A stretch of 52,819 nt of DNA from contig CACPPV010000008.1 of assembly GCA_902635895.1 (NCBI GenBank), positions 1 to 52,819 of the forward strand. Reading direction: 5' to 3'. This document shows, one piece after another, positions 1 to 8,605 of the stretch. Positions within the stretch are counted from its first letter, which is position 1. Each line of letters starts with the position of its first letter. This stretch comes from an uncultured Bacteroidota bacterium (GTDB taxonomy: Bacteria > Bacteroidota > Bacteroidia > Flavobacteriales > Flavobacteriaceae). Under the pieces are notes generated by a model. That model was not told the DNA's origin and did not search any database. It worked only from the letters and a program-made list of their open reading frames with translations. Made by a program: the position numbers and the translations under genes.

Positions 1-639
1 GAGGATGCGAGTTATTCTTATACTGTTACAGTCGATGGACAGGACGATCCGATCTCACTAGGAGGAGAGACCAAAACAGCTTCAGTAACTGGTCTTGGTA
101 AAGGTACTTATACGGTTTGTTTTACTGTGGATGGTCAAGAGAACTACGAACAATGTTTTGAAGTTAATGTAAGTGAGCCAGAACCACTATCTGCCTTTAT
201 AGATGTTAACGACGATACTAGAGAGACAAGTTTCCAGTTAAGCGGATCTTCGTCTTACACGATAGACATTAATGGAGAACGTTTTGATGTTAAAGGCAAT
301 AACTTTAAAACAACGCTTTCAACAGGTCTTAGTGTGATTACTATTACCACAGACTTAGATTGTCAAGGTATAATAGAAAGAGAAGTATTTGTCTCTGAAG
401 ACATACTGTATTATCCTAACCCAACAAAGGGAGAGGTTGATGTGTATGTACATGGAGAAGACACTGAGGTAATGATGACAGTATTTAGTTCTAAAGGAGA
501 TTTGATCTTCTCAAGAGAACAGTTGATACAGTCGACTAGAAAGACGGATTTAGATCTTGGTGGAGTACCAGCAGGAACGTATTTAGTAACCTTGGATGGA
601 CCAACGGTTAGAAAAACATTTAAAATTGTTAAGAGGTAA
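1..639 (+). CDS. T9SS-secreted protein, C-terminal fragment (5' end outside window)
   Basis: The reading frame is open from base 1, so this is the last 212 residues of a larger protein. The region holds beta-rich repeats with the pattern TVDGQ and TVDGQENY, then a type A T9SS sorting domain starting near the motif YYPNPTKGEVDV and ending in KTFKIVKR. T9SS cargo with this domain crosses the outer membrane and is usually anchored to the cell surface or released. The first ATG lies at 127, but nothing suggests it is the true start. The GC content of the three 60-base lines I counted is about 43-45%, well above adjacent genes. It converges on the DCC gene with a 2-base gap. The function of the missing N-terminal part is unknown. 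Confidence 0.85.
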   Translation, partial: EDASYSYTVTVDGQDDPISLGGETKTASVTGLGKGTYTVCFTVDGQENYEQCFEVNVSEPEPLSAFIDVNDDTRETSFQLSGSSSYTIDINGERFDVKGNNFKTTLSTGLSVITITTDLDCQGIIEREVFVSEDILYYPNPTKGEVDVYVHGEDTEVMMTVFSSKGDLIFSREQLIQSTRKTDLDLGGVPAGTYLVTLDGPTVRKTFKIVKR

Positions 640-641
640 TA

Positions 642-1049
642 TTAATCTATAAATTGGCCTGGTTTATTAAATTTAGATATATCACATTTATCGAGTTTTC
701 CAAAGATTTTAAATCTATTTTTAGCGACTTTTGAATATATCCAATCATTAAATCTTCTTGGTAAGAGGTTAAAAACTAAAAATAATTTTATAATACCTCC
801 AATAGAATTTATGATTTTAAAAACAGCTGTTGATTTAGTGTAAACCTGATCATTCACTTTAAACAACACTGTGTCAAATTCTTCTAGATCTAGGTTCAAC
901 TTATTTAATAGACTTTTTCCTGATTTTCCCTGTAACGATGAAAATTTTAGTTTCTTTTTTTTGTCAAGTTTTACCAATAGTTCGACAAATCCGTCACATA
1001 GACCACAAACTCCATCATAATAAACTATTCTTTCAATATTTTCTTTCAT
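642..1049 (-). CDS. DCC-family thiol-disulfide oxidoreductase-like protein (DUF393)
   Basis: The 135-residue protein begins with the family signature YYDGVCGLCDGF, which contains the DxxCxxC (DCC) motif near residues 11-17, followed by a conserved FSSLQGKSG stretch near residue 36. The DCC family (DUF393, YuxK-like) is predicted to have a thioredoxin-like fold, but its substrates are unknown. The start codon overlaps the mutS2 stop (ATGA), so the two are probably translationally coupled. A mildly hydrophobic stretch near residues 85-100 may be buried or membrane-associated. Family assignment is firm; the function is not established. Confidence 0.85.
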   Translation of the reverse strand: MKENIERIVYYDGVCGLCDGFVELLVKLDKKKKLKFSSLQGKSGKSLLNKLNLDLEEFDTVLFKVNDQVYTKSTAVFKIINSIGGIIKLFLVFNLLPRRFNDWIYSKVAKNRFKIFGKLDKCDISKFNKPGQFID

Positions 1050-3190
1050 TTGACAAATTCTAATTTGGATAGGTTAGTTTGAGTAGTAAAGGTATCATAA
1101 TTTATTACCGCTTTATTCTTTTCAATGGAGTCAATCACACCAACGGTTGAACTTCCTTCAATTTTAACTTTATCTCCTATTTTGAAGTTTACAATACTTT
1201 TTTTGTTTGATTTTTTTTCTCTTTTTTTCTCTGATCTTATTTTTTTTAATTCTGTTTCAAGTATTTCTTTTGTCTTATTATTTTTCTTTCTTTTAATTTT
1301 TGCTTTAGAAAAGTTTATATTTTTTCTTTTTGAATTCAAAGTATCCACTAGCTTCAATAATTCAGAAACTAAAACTCTTTTTTTCCCTGAATTAAAATAT
1401 CTCTCTGAGATATCATTTAACTTATTTCCAACCGTTATCATCCTTTGATTTGAATCAAAAAGCTCCTGATAATTTATAAGCTTTGATTTTATTTTATCAT
1501 TAGTTGCATTTAATTTTTGATTTTCTTTTCTAAACTTATCTTCTTCAATTTTTAAAGAATCAGTTGTTTTATCTAATTCTAAACGTTGCTTTTGAAGTTT
1601 AGCTATAGTAGCATCGAATCTTACTTTTCCTCTTTCAATTTTCTTTTTGGCTTTATTAATTAAGCTGTAAGGAATTCCATTTTTTTGAGCAACTTCAAAA
1701 GTAAAAGAGCTTCCTGCTTGTCCTAAAACTAAATTAAAGGTTGGTTCTAGTGTTTTATGGTTAAATTCCATATTGGCATTAGACATGTGAGGAAGTTCGT
1801 TAGCTAAAAGCTTTAAATTTGAATAGTGTGTTGTTATTACTCCAAAACTTTTTCTTTCATAAAAAACTTCTAAAAAAATTTCCGCTAGAGCACCACCAAG
1901 CTCAGGATCAGATCCAGTTCCAAATTCATCAATTAAAAAAAGTGTTTCTGAATTACATTTTTTTAAAAAAGAATTCATGTTCTTTAACCTGTAACTATAT
2001 GTGCTTAATTGGTTTTCTATTGATTGATTATCTCCAATGTCTGAAATAACATTTTTAAATACACACATCTCACTAGAATGATGAACAGGTATTAAAATTC
2101 CAGCTTGTAACATAACTTGCAACAAACCTATTGTTTTAAGTGTAATACTTTTTCCTCCTGCATTTGGGCCTGAAACAACCAGAATTCTATTTTCAATTTC
2201 TAAACTTACTGTTTGAGGATAGGTTTTAAGATTTGAATTTTTATTAGATATTAGAAGAAGTGGATGGTAAGCTTTAATTAAACTTGTTGTTCGTTTTGAA
2301 GTTAAATTAGGTTTGATTCCATTAATTAAGAAAGCATATTTTGATTTTGCATAAATTAAATCTATTTCAGTTAAATAGTTTTGATAATCTGATAAAACAT
2401 CAATATAAGGTAAATGAAAAGCTGTAAGATCTCTTAGTATCTTTTTTATTTCCTGACTTTCATCATATAACAAGTCTTGTAGTTTTCTGCTTTGCGTTAA
2501 AGTTTCTTGTGGTTCAATATAGACTATACTCCCTGTCTTTGAACTCCCCATCATTTGTCCCTTAACTTTTCTTCTATACATTGCTTTGACTGCTAAAACT
2601 CTTCTATTATCAATCAGTGATTCTTTAATTTCATCAAGGTATCCATTGCTGTTACAAGAATTTAAAGCAGTAGAAAAAGATTGTCTTATTTTTGATTTCG
2701 TTTGATTAATATTATTTCTAATATTTAAGAGTTCATTGGTGGCGTTATCCTTTATAAAACCATATTTGTCAATTATTGAATTTATTTCATTAATTATCTC
2801 TTTACAAACAGACAAGTCTTTAACCAATTGAAAAATGTTAGCATAATAAGTTTTAAACTTCTTTAAAAACTTAATATGTAATAAAGTTAGATCTACTACT
2901 GTTTTAATTTTTCTAAAAGATTCTATTTCAAGTTGACTATTAGATATTTGAATAATTTTTATTTCACTTGAAATAGACTCAAAAAAATGATTTGGGAACG
3001 TATTGTCATTCTCAATTGAAGATAAATACTCAGACACTAAGTTTAAAGAAAAATCTATATCATTAAAATCTGTCGATGGTCTTATGGATTTTGCTTTAGT
3101 TTTACCTAAACTAGAAACACAATTTGAAACTATATTGTCAATAACTAAATCAAACTCTAAGTCTTCCAATGTTTTCTTAAGAATTGCCAA
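1046..3190 (-). CDS. mutS2: MutS2-family ATPase, without Smr nuclease domain
   Basis: This is a 714-residue MutS-family ATPase. The Walker A motif GPNAGGKS lies near residues 340-347 and the Walker B/signature DEFGTGSDPELGG near 420. Between about 500 and 640 there is a long charged, coiled-coil-like region, and the protein ends in a small KOW/SH3-like segment (KIGDKVKIEG). Classical MutS2 continues into a C-terminal Smr nuclease domain, and none is present here. MutS2 proteins suppress recombination or rescue collided ribosomes in other bacteria, and some of these activities need Smr. The start is a TTG codon at 3190, giving an N-terminus (KKTLEDLEFDLV) that fits the family. It is divergent from ung. 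Confidence 0.92.
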   Translation of the reverse strand: MAILKKTLEDLEFDLVIDNIVSNCVSSLGKTKAKSIRPSTDFNDIDFSLNLVSEYLSSIENDNTFPNHFFESISSEIKIIQISNSQLEIESFRKIKTVVDLTLLHIKFLKKFKTYYANIFQLVKDLSVCKEIINEINSIIDKYGFIKDNATNELLNIRNNINQTKSKIRQSFSTALNSCNSNGYLDEIKESLIDNRRVLAVKAMYRRKVKGQMMGSSKTGSIVYIEPQETLTQSRKLQDLLYDESQEIKKILRDLTAFHLPYIDVLSDYQNYLTEIDLIYAKSKYAFLINGIKPNLTSKRTTSLIKAYHPLLLISNKNSNLKTYPQTVSLEIENRILVVSGPNAGGKSITLKTIGLLQVMLQAGILIPVHHSSEMCVFKNVISDIGDNQSIENQLSTYSYRLKNMNSFLKKCNSETLFLIDEFGTGSDPELGGALAEIFLEVFYERKSFGVITTHYSNLKLLANELPHMSNANMEFNHKTLEPTFNLVLGQAGSSFTFEVAQKNGIPYSLINKAKKKIERGKVRFDATIAKLQKQRLELDKTTDSLKIEEDKFRKENQKLNATNDKIKSKLINYQELFDSNQRMITVGNKLNDISERYFNSGKKRVLVSELLKLVDTLNSKRKNINFSKAKIKRKKNNKTKEILETELKKIRSEKKREKKSNKKSIVNFKIGDKVKIEGSSTVGVIDSIEKNKAVINYDTFTTQTNLSKLEFVK

Positions 3191-3229
3191 AGTAATTGTA
3201 TATTAAAACTATAAAATTAATCAAATTAA

Positions 3230-3898
3230 TTGAAGACAAACATAAACAAAACATGGGCCAAAGTTTTAAAATCTGAATTTGAAAAAGATTACTTTAAGAA
3301 ACTCAAATTAGATATTGATAATTTGTACAAAAACACAAACTGCTTTCCAGAAAAGAAGAATATTTTTTCATCATTTAGAAGTTGTCCACTAAAATCATTA
3401 AAAGTTGTAATTATTGGTCAAGACCCATATCATGGAAAAGGACAAGCAAATGGTTTGGCTTTCTCTGTTTGTAATAATCAAATCCTTCCACCTTCTTTAA
3501 AAAATATTTTTAATGAAATATCATCTGACTTAAATTTTAAATTAAGAACAAATGGAGATCTTATTGATTGGTCAAAACAGGGGGTTCTTTTATTAAATTC
3601 TGTTTTAACTGTAGAAGAGGGTAGACCAGGGAGTCATTCAGGAATTGGATGGGAAAAATTTACAGATGAAGTGATTAAAATAATTTCTAAAGAAAAATCA
3701 AAAATTGTTTTTATGCTTTGGGGTGGATATGCACAAAAAAAAGAAAAATTAATAATTAAAAAAGATCATTTAATACTTAAAAGCGGTCATCCATCTCCAC
3801 TGAGTGCTAACAGAGGTTATTGGTTTGGAAACAAACATTTTAGCTTATGTAATAATTTCTTGAACAGTATAGGGGAAAAACCTATCAAATGGAATTAA
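3230..3898 (+). CDS. ung: Uracil-DNA glycosylase
   Basis: The 222-residue protein is a family 1 uracil-DNA glycosylase, which removes uracil from DNA to start base excision repair. The water-activating motif GQDPYHG has the catalytic Asp at residue 65, and the second motif HPSPLS with the catalytic His lies near residue 187. The length is normal for the family. The best start is a TTG codon at 3230, because no in-frame ATG precedes the conserved N-terminal region. It is transcribed away from mutS2, so two genes of DNA maintenance share a 39-base intergenic region. Confidence 0.96.
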   Translation: MKTNINKTWAKVLKSEFEKDYFKKLKLDIDNLYKNTNCFPEKKNIFSSFRSCPLKSLKVVIIGQDPYHGKGQANGLAFSVCNNQILPPSLKNIFNEISSDLNFKLRTNGDLIDWSKQGVLLLNSVLTVEEGRPGSHSGIGWEKFTDEVIKIISKEKSKIVFMLWGGYAQKKEKLIIKKDHLILKSGHPSPLSANRGYWFGNKHFSLCNNFLNSIGEKPIKWN

Positions 3899-3930
3899 TT
3901 AAATTATAATTAACTTTAAAACAAAAACAT

Positions 3931-4245
3931 ATGATAATAAGTACTACTGAAACAATTCCATCAAAAGAAATTTCAGAAATTTTGGGAATTGCAAGAGGAT
4001 CTACAGTAAGAGCAAGAAATGTAGCTAGAGATGTTTTTGCAAGTATTAAAAATTTAGTTGGCGGTGAAATAGAAGAATACACTAAACTACAAGCTCAATC
4101 TAGAGAACAAGCTTTATCAAGAATGATTGAGGATGCAAAAAAATCAGGAGCAGATGCTATTGTTAATGTTAGGTTCATGACCTCTGTAATATCTCAAGGA
4201 GCTGCTGAAGTTTTAGCTTATGGAACAAGTGTTAAATTAAAATAA
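3931..4245 (+). CDS. UPF0145 (YbjQ) family protein
   Basis: The 104-residue protein matches the YbjQ/UPF0145 family. It has an N-terminal beta segment (MIISTTETIPSKEI), a G(I)ARGSTVRARN motif near residue 20, and a C-terminal GADAIVNVRF segment. Members are small soluble proteins, sometimes described as heavy-metal-binding domain proteins, and form ring-like oligomers in structures I recall. The biological role is not established. The start ATG at 3931 follows ung by 32 bases. It is followed after only 3 bases by a 34-codon membrane-peptide ORF, so the two probably share a transcript. Confidence 0.88.
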   Translation: MIISTTETIPSKEISEILGIARGSTVRARNVARDVFASIKNLVGGEIEEYTKLQAQSREQALSRMIEDAKKSGADAIVNVRFMTSVISQGAAEVLAYGTSVKLK

Positions 4246-4248
4246 TAA

Positions 4249-4353
4249 ATGACCTTAACTTGGCTAATTATTGGAGGAATTCTTTTAGTTTTCGCTATTA
4301 TTAATAGAATCAATAAATCCAATAAAGAAGATTTTGAAGATAGAGATAATTAA
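4249..4353 (+). CDS. Putative 34-residue single-pass membrane peptide
   Basis: A 34-codon ORF starts with ATG three bases after the UPF0145 stop and ends at TAA immediately before a terminator-like hairpin. It encodes one hydrophobic segment (residues 3-20, rich in Ile, Leu and Val) followed by a charged tail with KSNKEDFEDRDN. The placement between a gene and a terminator, a plausible topology and an acidic-basic tail support a real small gene. I do not recognise a family and give no function. Confidence 0.5.
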   Translation: MTLTWLIIGGILLVFAIINRINKSNKEDFEDRDN

Positions 4354-4390
4354 CGTTCTAACAAGAATGTTTTTTATTTTTTTTATATTT
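4352..4390 (+). terminator. Rho-independent terminator after the UPF0145/small-peptide pair
   Basis: AACGTTCT (4352-4359) pairs with AGAATGTT (4364-4371) across a 4-base loop AACA, giving eight pairs including one G-U. A long T-rich run (TTTTATTTTTTTTAT) follows. It overlaps the stop of the 34-codon ORF and would end the ung/UPF0145 transcript. Confidence 0.65.
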
Positions 4391-4444
4391 ATAGGAAATA
4401 ACACATTAAATGTTTAATTATTATTAAGACATAAATAAAATAAA

Positions 4445-4948
4445 ATGAAGAAATTTTTTCAGTTTTCAGGAACTATAAGTGGAACAACATACTTTCTAAG
4501 AATACTATTTTCAATAGTATTATCTATTCCCGCAATGATTATAATATTTGCTTTTTTTGGAATGTTTGCTATTGAATATGCTGAGATAGATATGCAAAAC
4601 CCTGAGGGATTTGATCAAAAAGCATTTGAAGAAAAAATTGAAAGCAATCCGGATGATTTTTTAGAAGCGTTGAAGACTTCATTTACACCTTTTTGGATTA
4701 TTACAATTATAGTCTCATTAATCCCTGTAATATGGTTTGGAATGGCATCTTATTATAAAAGAGTTTCTGCTTTATTTTATGACAATAGACTAAATGTATT
4801 TGCTGGCTTAATAGTATTTGAAATTGCAGCTGATATAATCGTATTAAATAATGATAATTGGATTGGTAATGTTTTTATTGGTGCACAGCTTTTAGTGTTA
4901 TTATTTATGCTATTTAAAAATTCTGGAATTGAAGAGCATGAGGGTTAA
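4445..4948 (+). CDS. DUF805-like multi-pass membrane protein
   Basis: The 167-residue protein starts MKKFFQFSGTISGTTYFLR, which resembles the start of DUF805 inner-membrane proteins. It has hydrophobic segments near residues 18-42, 83-105, 118-135 and 140-156. The acidic loop between the first and second segments (about residues 45-75) probably faces one side of the membrane. The usual DUF805 motif after the second segment is diverged here to YKRVSALFYDNR. No function is known for the family. Its 3' end overlaps the convergent yciH gene by 4 bases. Confidence 0.65.
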   Translation: MKKFFQFSGTISGTTYFLRILFSIVLSIPAMIIIFAFFGMFAIEYAEIDMQNPEGFDQKAFEEKIESNPDDFLEALKTSFTPFWIITIIVSLIPVIWFGMASYYKRVSALFYDNRLNVFAGLIVFEIAADIIVLNNDNWIGNVFIGAQLLVLLFMLFKNSGIEEHEG

Positions 4949-5289
4949 CCTCCAACTCTTTTTACTTTATGACCTTGACTTTCTAAAATTAAGGTAATTT
5001 TTTCTCTATATTTTCCCTGAATAATTATCTCATTATTTTTAACAGAACCACCGACACTACATTTATTTTTAAGAAGTTTAGCAAGATTTTTCAGTTCATC
5101 TTTAGAACCATTGAATCCTTTAATTACTGTTACAGGTTTTCCAGCTCTACCTTTAACACTAAAATGAGCTTCTAAGCTTTGTGGTATAACTTTTGTTTTA
5201 GTGGAGGGATTAATTATTCGCTCTGATTTCTTTAATTCTTCAGAATCAATTAAAGATTTAAGATCACTAAGAGATGAAAATTTTTTCAT
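4945..5289 (-). CDS. SUI1/eIF1-family translation factor (YciH-like)
   Basis: The 114-residue protein has a charged N-terminal region of about 45 residues followed by a SUI1 domain. The landmarks are VKGRAGKPVTVIKGF, then LAKLLKNKCSVGGSV, and the ending GHKVKRVGG. SUI1 domains bind the small ribosomal subunit in archaea and eukaryotes; bacterial YciH is thought to affect initiation fidelity, with a less defined role. The stop codon region overlaps the convergent DUF805-like gene. It follows the oxygenase gene directly (the ATG at 5289 overlaps its stop), suggesting co-transcription from ald. Confidence 0.9.
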   Translation of the reverse strand: MKKFSSLSDLKSLIDSEELKKSERIINPSTKTKVIPQSLEAHFSVKGRAGKPVTVIKGFNGSKDELKNLAKLLKNKCSVGGSVKNNEIIIQGKYREKITLILESQGHKVKRVGG

Positions 5290-6239
5290 TAGTTTTTCAT
5301 TACACCTATATCAATTAACCTGTTAATAAGAAAATCATGAGCTGTAATATCATCATATTTTTTTGGATTTTCCTTATCAATACAATTTTCTAAAACATTT
5401 AATTTCATTGATCCTATAGGATGTAAAAAAAACGGAATTGAGTATCTTGATTTACTCCAATATTCTTTTGGAGGGTTAACGACTCTATGAATGGTAGATT
5501 TTAATTTATTATTTGTATATCTAGACAACATATCTCCAACATTAACAACAATTTCATCTTCTTTTGCAATTGCATCAATCCATTCACCTTTGTTATTTTT
5601 TACTTGAAGACCTTTTCCGTGCGCACCCATAAGTAGAGTAATTAGATTAATATCACCATGTGCAGCAGCTCTAACAGCGTTATCTGGTTCCTTTGTGATC
5701 GGAGGGTAGTGAATAGGCCTTAAAATACTATTTCCATTTACTACATATTGGTCAAAATGAAATTCATCGAGATCTAGAAATAATGCTATTGCTCTAAGCA
5801 CATATAAGCCAGTTTTTTCTAAGGCTTTGTATGTATTTTCTCCTGCTTTATTAAAATCTGGAACTTCCTTAACATAAGGATTATCAGGATAATTATATAT
5901 TTTTTTATCCTGAACACTTAAATATTGACCAAAATGCCAAAATTCTTTCAAATCGCCCTCTTTTTTTCCTTTTGCATGTTCTTTTCCAAAAGATGTGTAA
6001 CCTCTTTGGCCTTTAAACCCTTCAAACTCATATTTTGATTTAGAATCAAGTGGTAAATCAAAAAATAACTTTATTTGCTTGTACAAATCATCAATATTAT
6101 TTTTTGATAAAAAATGACCTTTCAGAGAAAGAAATCCAATTTCTTGATAGGCTTTTCCGACAGCAGTAACAAAAGATTGTTTTCTATTAGTATCATCTGA
6201 AAGAAAATCATTTAAATCAAGTGAAGGAATATTACTCAT
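5289..6239 (-). CDS. 2-oxoglutarate/Fe(II) oxygenase, isopenicillin N synthase-like
   Basis: The protein has the two-domain layout of the isopenicillin N synthase family: an N-terminal DIOX-N domain and a C-terminal double-stranded beta-helix. Counted from an alternative ATG at 6254, the iron ligands are H199, D201 and H256, and the 2-oxoglutarate-binding RxS is R270/S272 (KSRYSIPFF). All expected catalytic residues are present. I prefer the ATG at 6239, which gives 316 residues, begins MSNIPSLDLNDFL, and leaves one base after the ald stop; the 6254 ATG would overlap ald by 14 bases. The substrate cannot be told from sequence. Linkage to ald hints at amino-acid metabolism but is weak evidence. 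Confidence 0.88.
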   Translation of the reverse strand: MSNIPSLDLNDFLSDDTNRKQSFVTAVGKAYQEIGFLSLKGHFLSKNNIDDLYKQIKLFFDLPLDSKSKYEFEGFKGQRGYTSFGKEHAKGKKEGDLKEFWHFGQYLSVQDKKIYNYPDNPYVKEVPDFNKAGENTYKALEKTGLYVLRAIALFLDLDEFHFDQYVVNGNSILRPIHYPPITKEPDNAVRAAAHGDINLITLLMGAHGKGLQVKNNKGEWIDAIAKEDEIVVNVGDMLSRYTNNKLKSTIHRVVNPPKEYWSKSRYSIPFFLHPIGSMKLNVLENCIDKENPKKYDDITAHDFLINRLIDIGVMKN

Positions 6240-6240
6240 T

Positions 6241-7353
6241 TCAAATAATTTCATTTATATTTTTATATTCTAAACTAAAAGCATCAGCAACAGCTTTATA
6301 AACAATATCACCTTTAATTATATTTAAACCGTGTTTTAAGGAATTATCATCCTGACAGGCTTTTATCCATCCCTTATTGGCAATATCTAAACCTTGTTTT
6401 ATAGTTGCGTTAGTCAGAGCCTCAGTAGAAGTAGCAGGAACAGCACCTGGCATGTTTGCAACGCTATAATGAAGTACATTATCTATTATATAAGTTGGAT
6501 TTTCATGAGTAGTAGGGTGAGTTGTTTCAAAACATCCACCTTGATCTACAGCGACATCAACTAATACAGTTCCAGGCTGTAGAGTTTTCAACATACCTCT
6601 TGTTATTAAATTTGGCGCTTTTCCACCAGGAATTAAAACAGCTCCAATTATTAAATGAGCAGATTTTATTGCTTGAGAAATATTATAATTACTTGAAAAT
6701 TGAGTAAAAACATTTTTTGGCATTACATCATCTAAATATCTTAACCTATCTAAATTTATATCAAAAATAGTAACATTAGCCCCTAAACCTGCAGCCATTT
6801 TAGCAGCTTCAGAACCAACAACGCCTCCTCCAAGGATTATAACATTTGCAGGTTTGACACCAGGAACACCACCAAGTAAAATACCAAATCCATCTTGGGG
6901 TTTTTCTAAAAATTTAGCGCCTTGTTGAGCAGCCATTCTTCCAGCAACTTCAGACATTGGAGTTAGTAGGGGAAGAGAATTGTCATGATTTTGAACAGTC
7001 TCATAAGCAATGCATATACTCTTAGAATCAATCATAGCTTTTGTTAGCTCCTCCGAAGAAGCAAAATGAAAAAAAGTATAGATTATTTGACCTTCTTTAA
7101 TTAATGAATATTCTGATTTTAATGGTTCTTTAACCTTAATAATCATCTCTGATTTTGAATAAACATCTTCAATAGTATCACAAATTACAGCACCAACTTC
7201 TTTGTAATCACTATTACTATAACCACTACCAAGACCTGCGTTTTTTTGTACAAAAACTTTATGTCCGTTATTAACAAAAGAATTGACTCCAGAGGGAGTC
7301 ATTCCAACTCTGTATTCATTATTTTTTATTTCTTTTGGAACACCAACTATCAT
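6241..7353 (-). CDS. ald: Alanine dehydrogenase
   Basis: The 370-residue enzyme catalyses NAD-dependent oxidative deamination of L-alanine to pyruvate and the reverse reaction. It starts MIVGVPKEIKNNEYRVGMTP. The positions known as catalytic in the family are present: R15, K75, H96 and an Asp near 270 (VDVAVDQGG). The Rossmann NAD-binding glycine motif GGGVVGSEAAKMA lies near residue 175. The length is typical. The next gene starts within bases of its stop, so ald, the oxygenase and yciH look like one transcription unit. Confidence 0.96.
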   Translation of the reverse strand: MIVGVPKEIKNNEYRVGMTPSGVNSFVNNGHKVFVQKNAGLGSGYSNSDYKEVGAVICDTIEDVYSKSEMIIKVKEPLKSEYSLIKEGQIIYTFFHFASSEELTKAMIDSKSICIAYETVQNHDNSLPLLTPMSEVAGRMAAQQGAKFLEKPQDGFGILLGGVPGVKPANVIILGGGVVGSEAAKMAAGLGANVTIFDINLDRLRYLDDVMPKNVFTQFSSNYNISQAIKSAHLIIGAVLIPGGKAPNLITRGMLKTLQPGTVLVDVAVDQGGCFETTHPTTHENPTYIIDNVLHYSVANMPGAVPATSTEALTNATIKQGLDIANKGWIKACQDDNSLKHGLNIIKGDIVYKAVADAFSLEYKNINEII

Positions 7354-7430
7354 GATTTTAATTTAATTCTGCATAGTTAATTACAAATTATTTAATAACA
7401 AAATCACTAAACAATTTAAAAATATGATAA

Positions 7431-8603
7431 TTATTGAAACATTTTGACATTAATGTTTGGAAAAAGCTTTAATGCATTTTTGTAATACACTTTCTTTAAA
7501 ACTTCGTCAGGAAGATTAAGTCCATACATTTTCCAAAGACCATGACGTTTTCTATAATAGTCAAAATATTCGTCAGATGTTTCAAGCACTCTAAAATATA
7601 CATCAAATTCACTCTTTTTGTAGGTATCTTTACCAAACATTATTCTGTCTTGATAATCTAGAAAAAACTGTCTTGCTCTTCTAGGTTGTCTTCCCAATTC
7701 TCCAATAACAGCTCCAATTTCAGTATATACATTAGGAAATTTATCTAAATGTTTTCCTAGAGCATCTAAATCATTTGCCATCCATCCCATATGTGCATTG
7801 ATAAAAGTTGTGTTTGGATGTTTTTCAAACATATTTGACTGTTCGCTCATTACGGTTTTAAATGAAGGAAATTTTTCAGGAGGACGAAAACTACCTGGTT
7901 TTTGCCTAGCATGTAACCATCTTTCATTGTATTTATCGATGGGGTCAAAGAAAGGGGAGGGCTCACCAGAGTGAATCAAAACTGGTATTTTTAATTTTCC
8001 ACATATTTCCCAAATTGGTGATAATCTTGGATCATCTACTTTGACTCTTTTACCTGAAGAATCTTTGATTGATAAACCTAAGTCTTTGTAAACTTTTAAT
8101 CCAATCACTCCTTGATTAACAGCATTTTCAATTATTTTAACAGAGTTTTGTGCAAAATTATCATCATCTATTTTCTTAAAATCAATATTGACAAAAACAC
8201 CAAACCTTTCAGGATAGTTTTGTTTGACATTAGATAATGATTTTTCTAAGTTTTTATCCATCAAAGCTTGGTTTCCCAAAAAGGTACCAAAACCAGATCC
8301 ACTCAAGTTTATCATATATGCCATATTTAAACTATCCATTTCAGAAACCAATTTTTTTAGGTTTGAATAAGACATATCCCATTGATGGCTATGAACATCA
8401 ATAAAAGGATATTTTGATTTTTTAACGATATTTTCATCAACAACTAATGATGCAATAGGGGAATACTCCTCTATATCCATTAAATTATTTTTCTTTTGTA
8501 CATAATCTATGGCATAGTAAGATATTCCAGTAACTAACAGTATTAAAAAAAGAATTGATAAAATAAATGCAGATCCTTTTAAAAAATTTTTAAAAGAAAA
8601 CAT
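7431..8603 (-). CDS. Membrane-anchored amidohydrolase (amidohydrolase_2-like)
   Basis: The 390-residue protein has an uncleaved N-terminal membrane segment (about residues 10-32) and then a TIM-barrel metal hydrolase domain. Metal-binding candidates are H71 and H73 in FIDVHSHQW, the His in VLIHSGEPS, the His in INAHMGWMAND, and a late Asp in MFGKDTYK. This pattern fits the amidohydrolase 2 group of the amidohydrolase superfamily, which hydrolyses or decarboxylates diverse substrates. The anchored catalytic domain probably faces the periplasm. It starts 2 bases after the DUF2911 stop. Substrate unknown. Confidence 0.82.
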   Translation of the reverse strand: MFSFKNFLKGSAFILSILFLILLVTGISYYAIDYVQKKNNLMDIEEYSPIASLVVDENIVKKSKYPFIDVHSHQWDMSYSNLKKLVSEMDSLNMAYMINLSGSGFGTFLGNQALMDKNLEKSLSNVKQNYPERFGVFVNIDFKKIDDDNFAQNSVKIIENAVNQGVIGLKVYKDLGLSIKDSSGKRVKVDDPRLSPIWEICGKLKIPVLIHSGEPSPFFDPIDKYNERWLHARQKPGSFRPPEKFPSFKTVMSEQSNMFEKHPNTTFINAHMGWMANDLDALGKHLDKFPNVYTEIGAVIGELGRQPRRARQFFLDYQDRIMFGKDTYKKSEFDVYFRVLETSDEYFDYYRKRHGLWKMYGLNLPDEVLKKVYYKNALKLFPNINVKMFQ

Positions 8604-8605
8604 TT

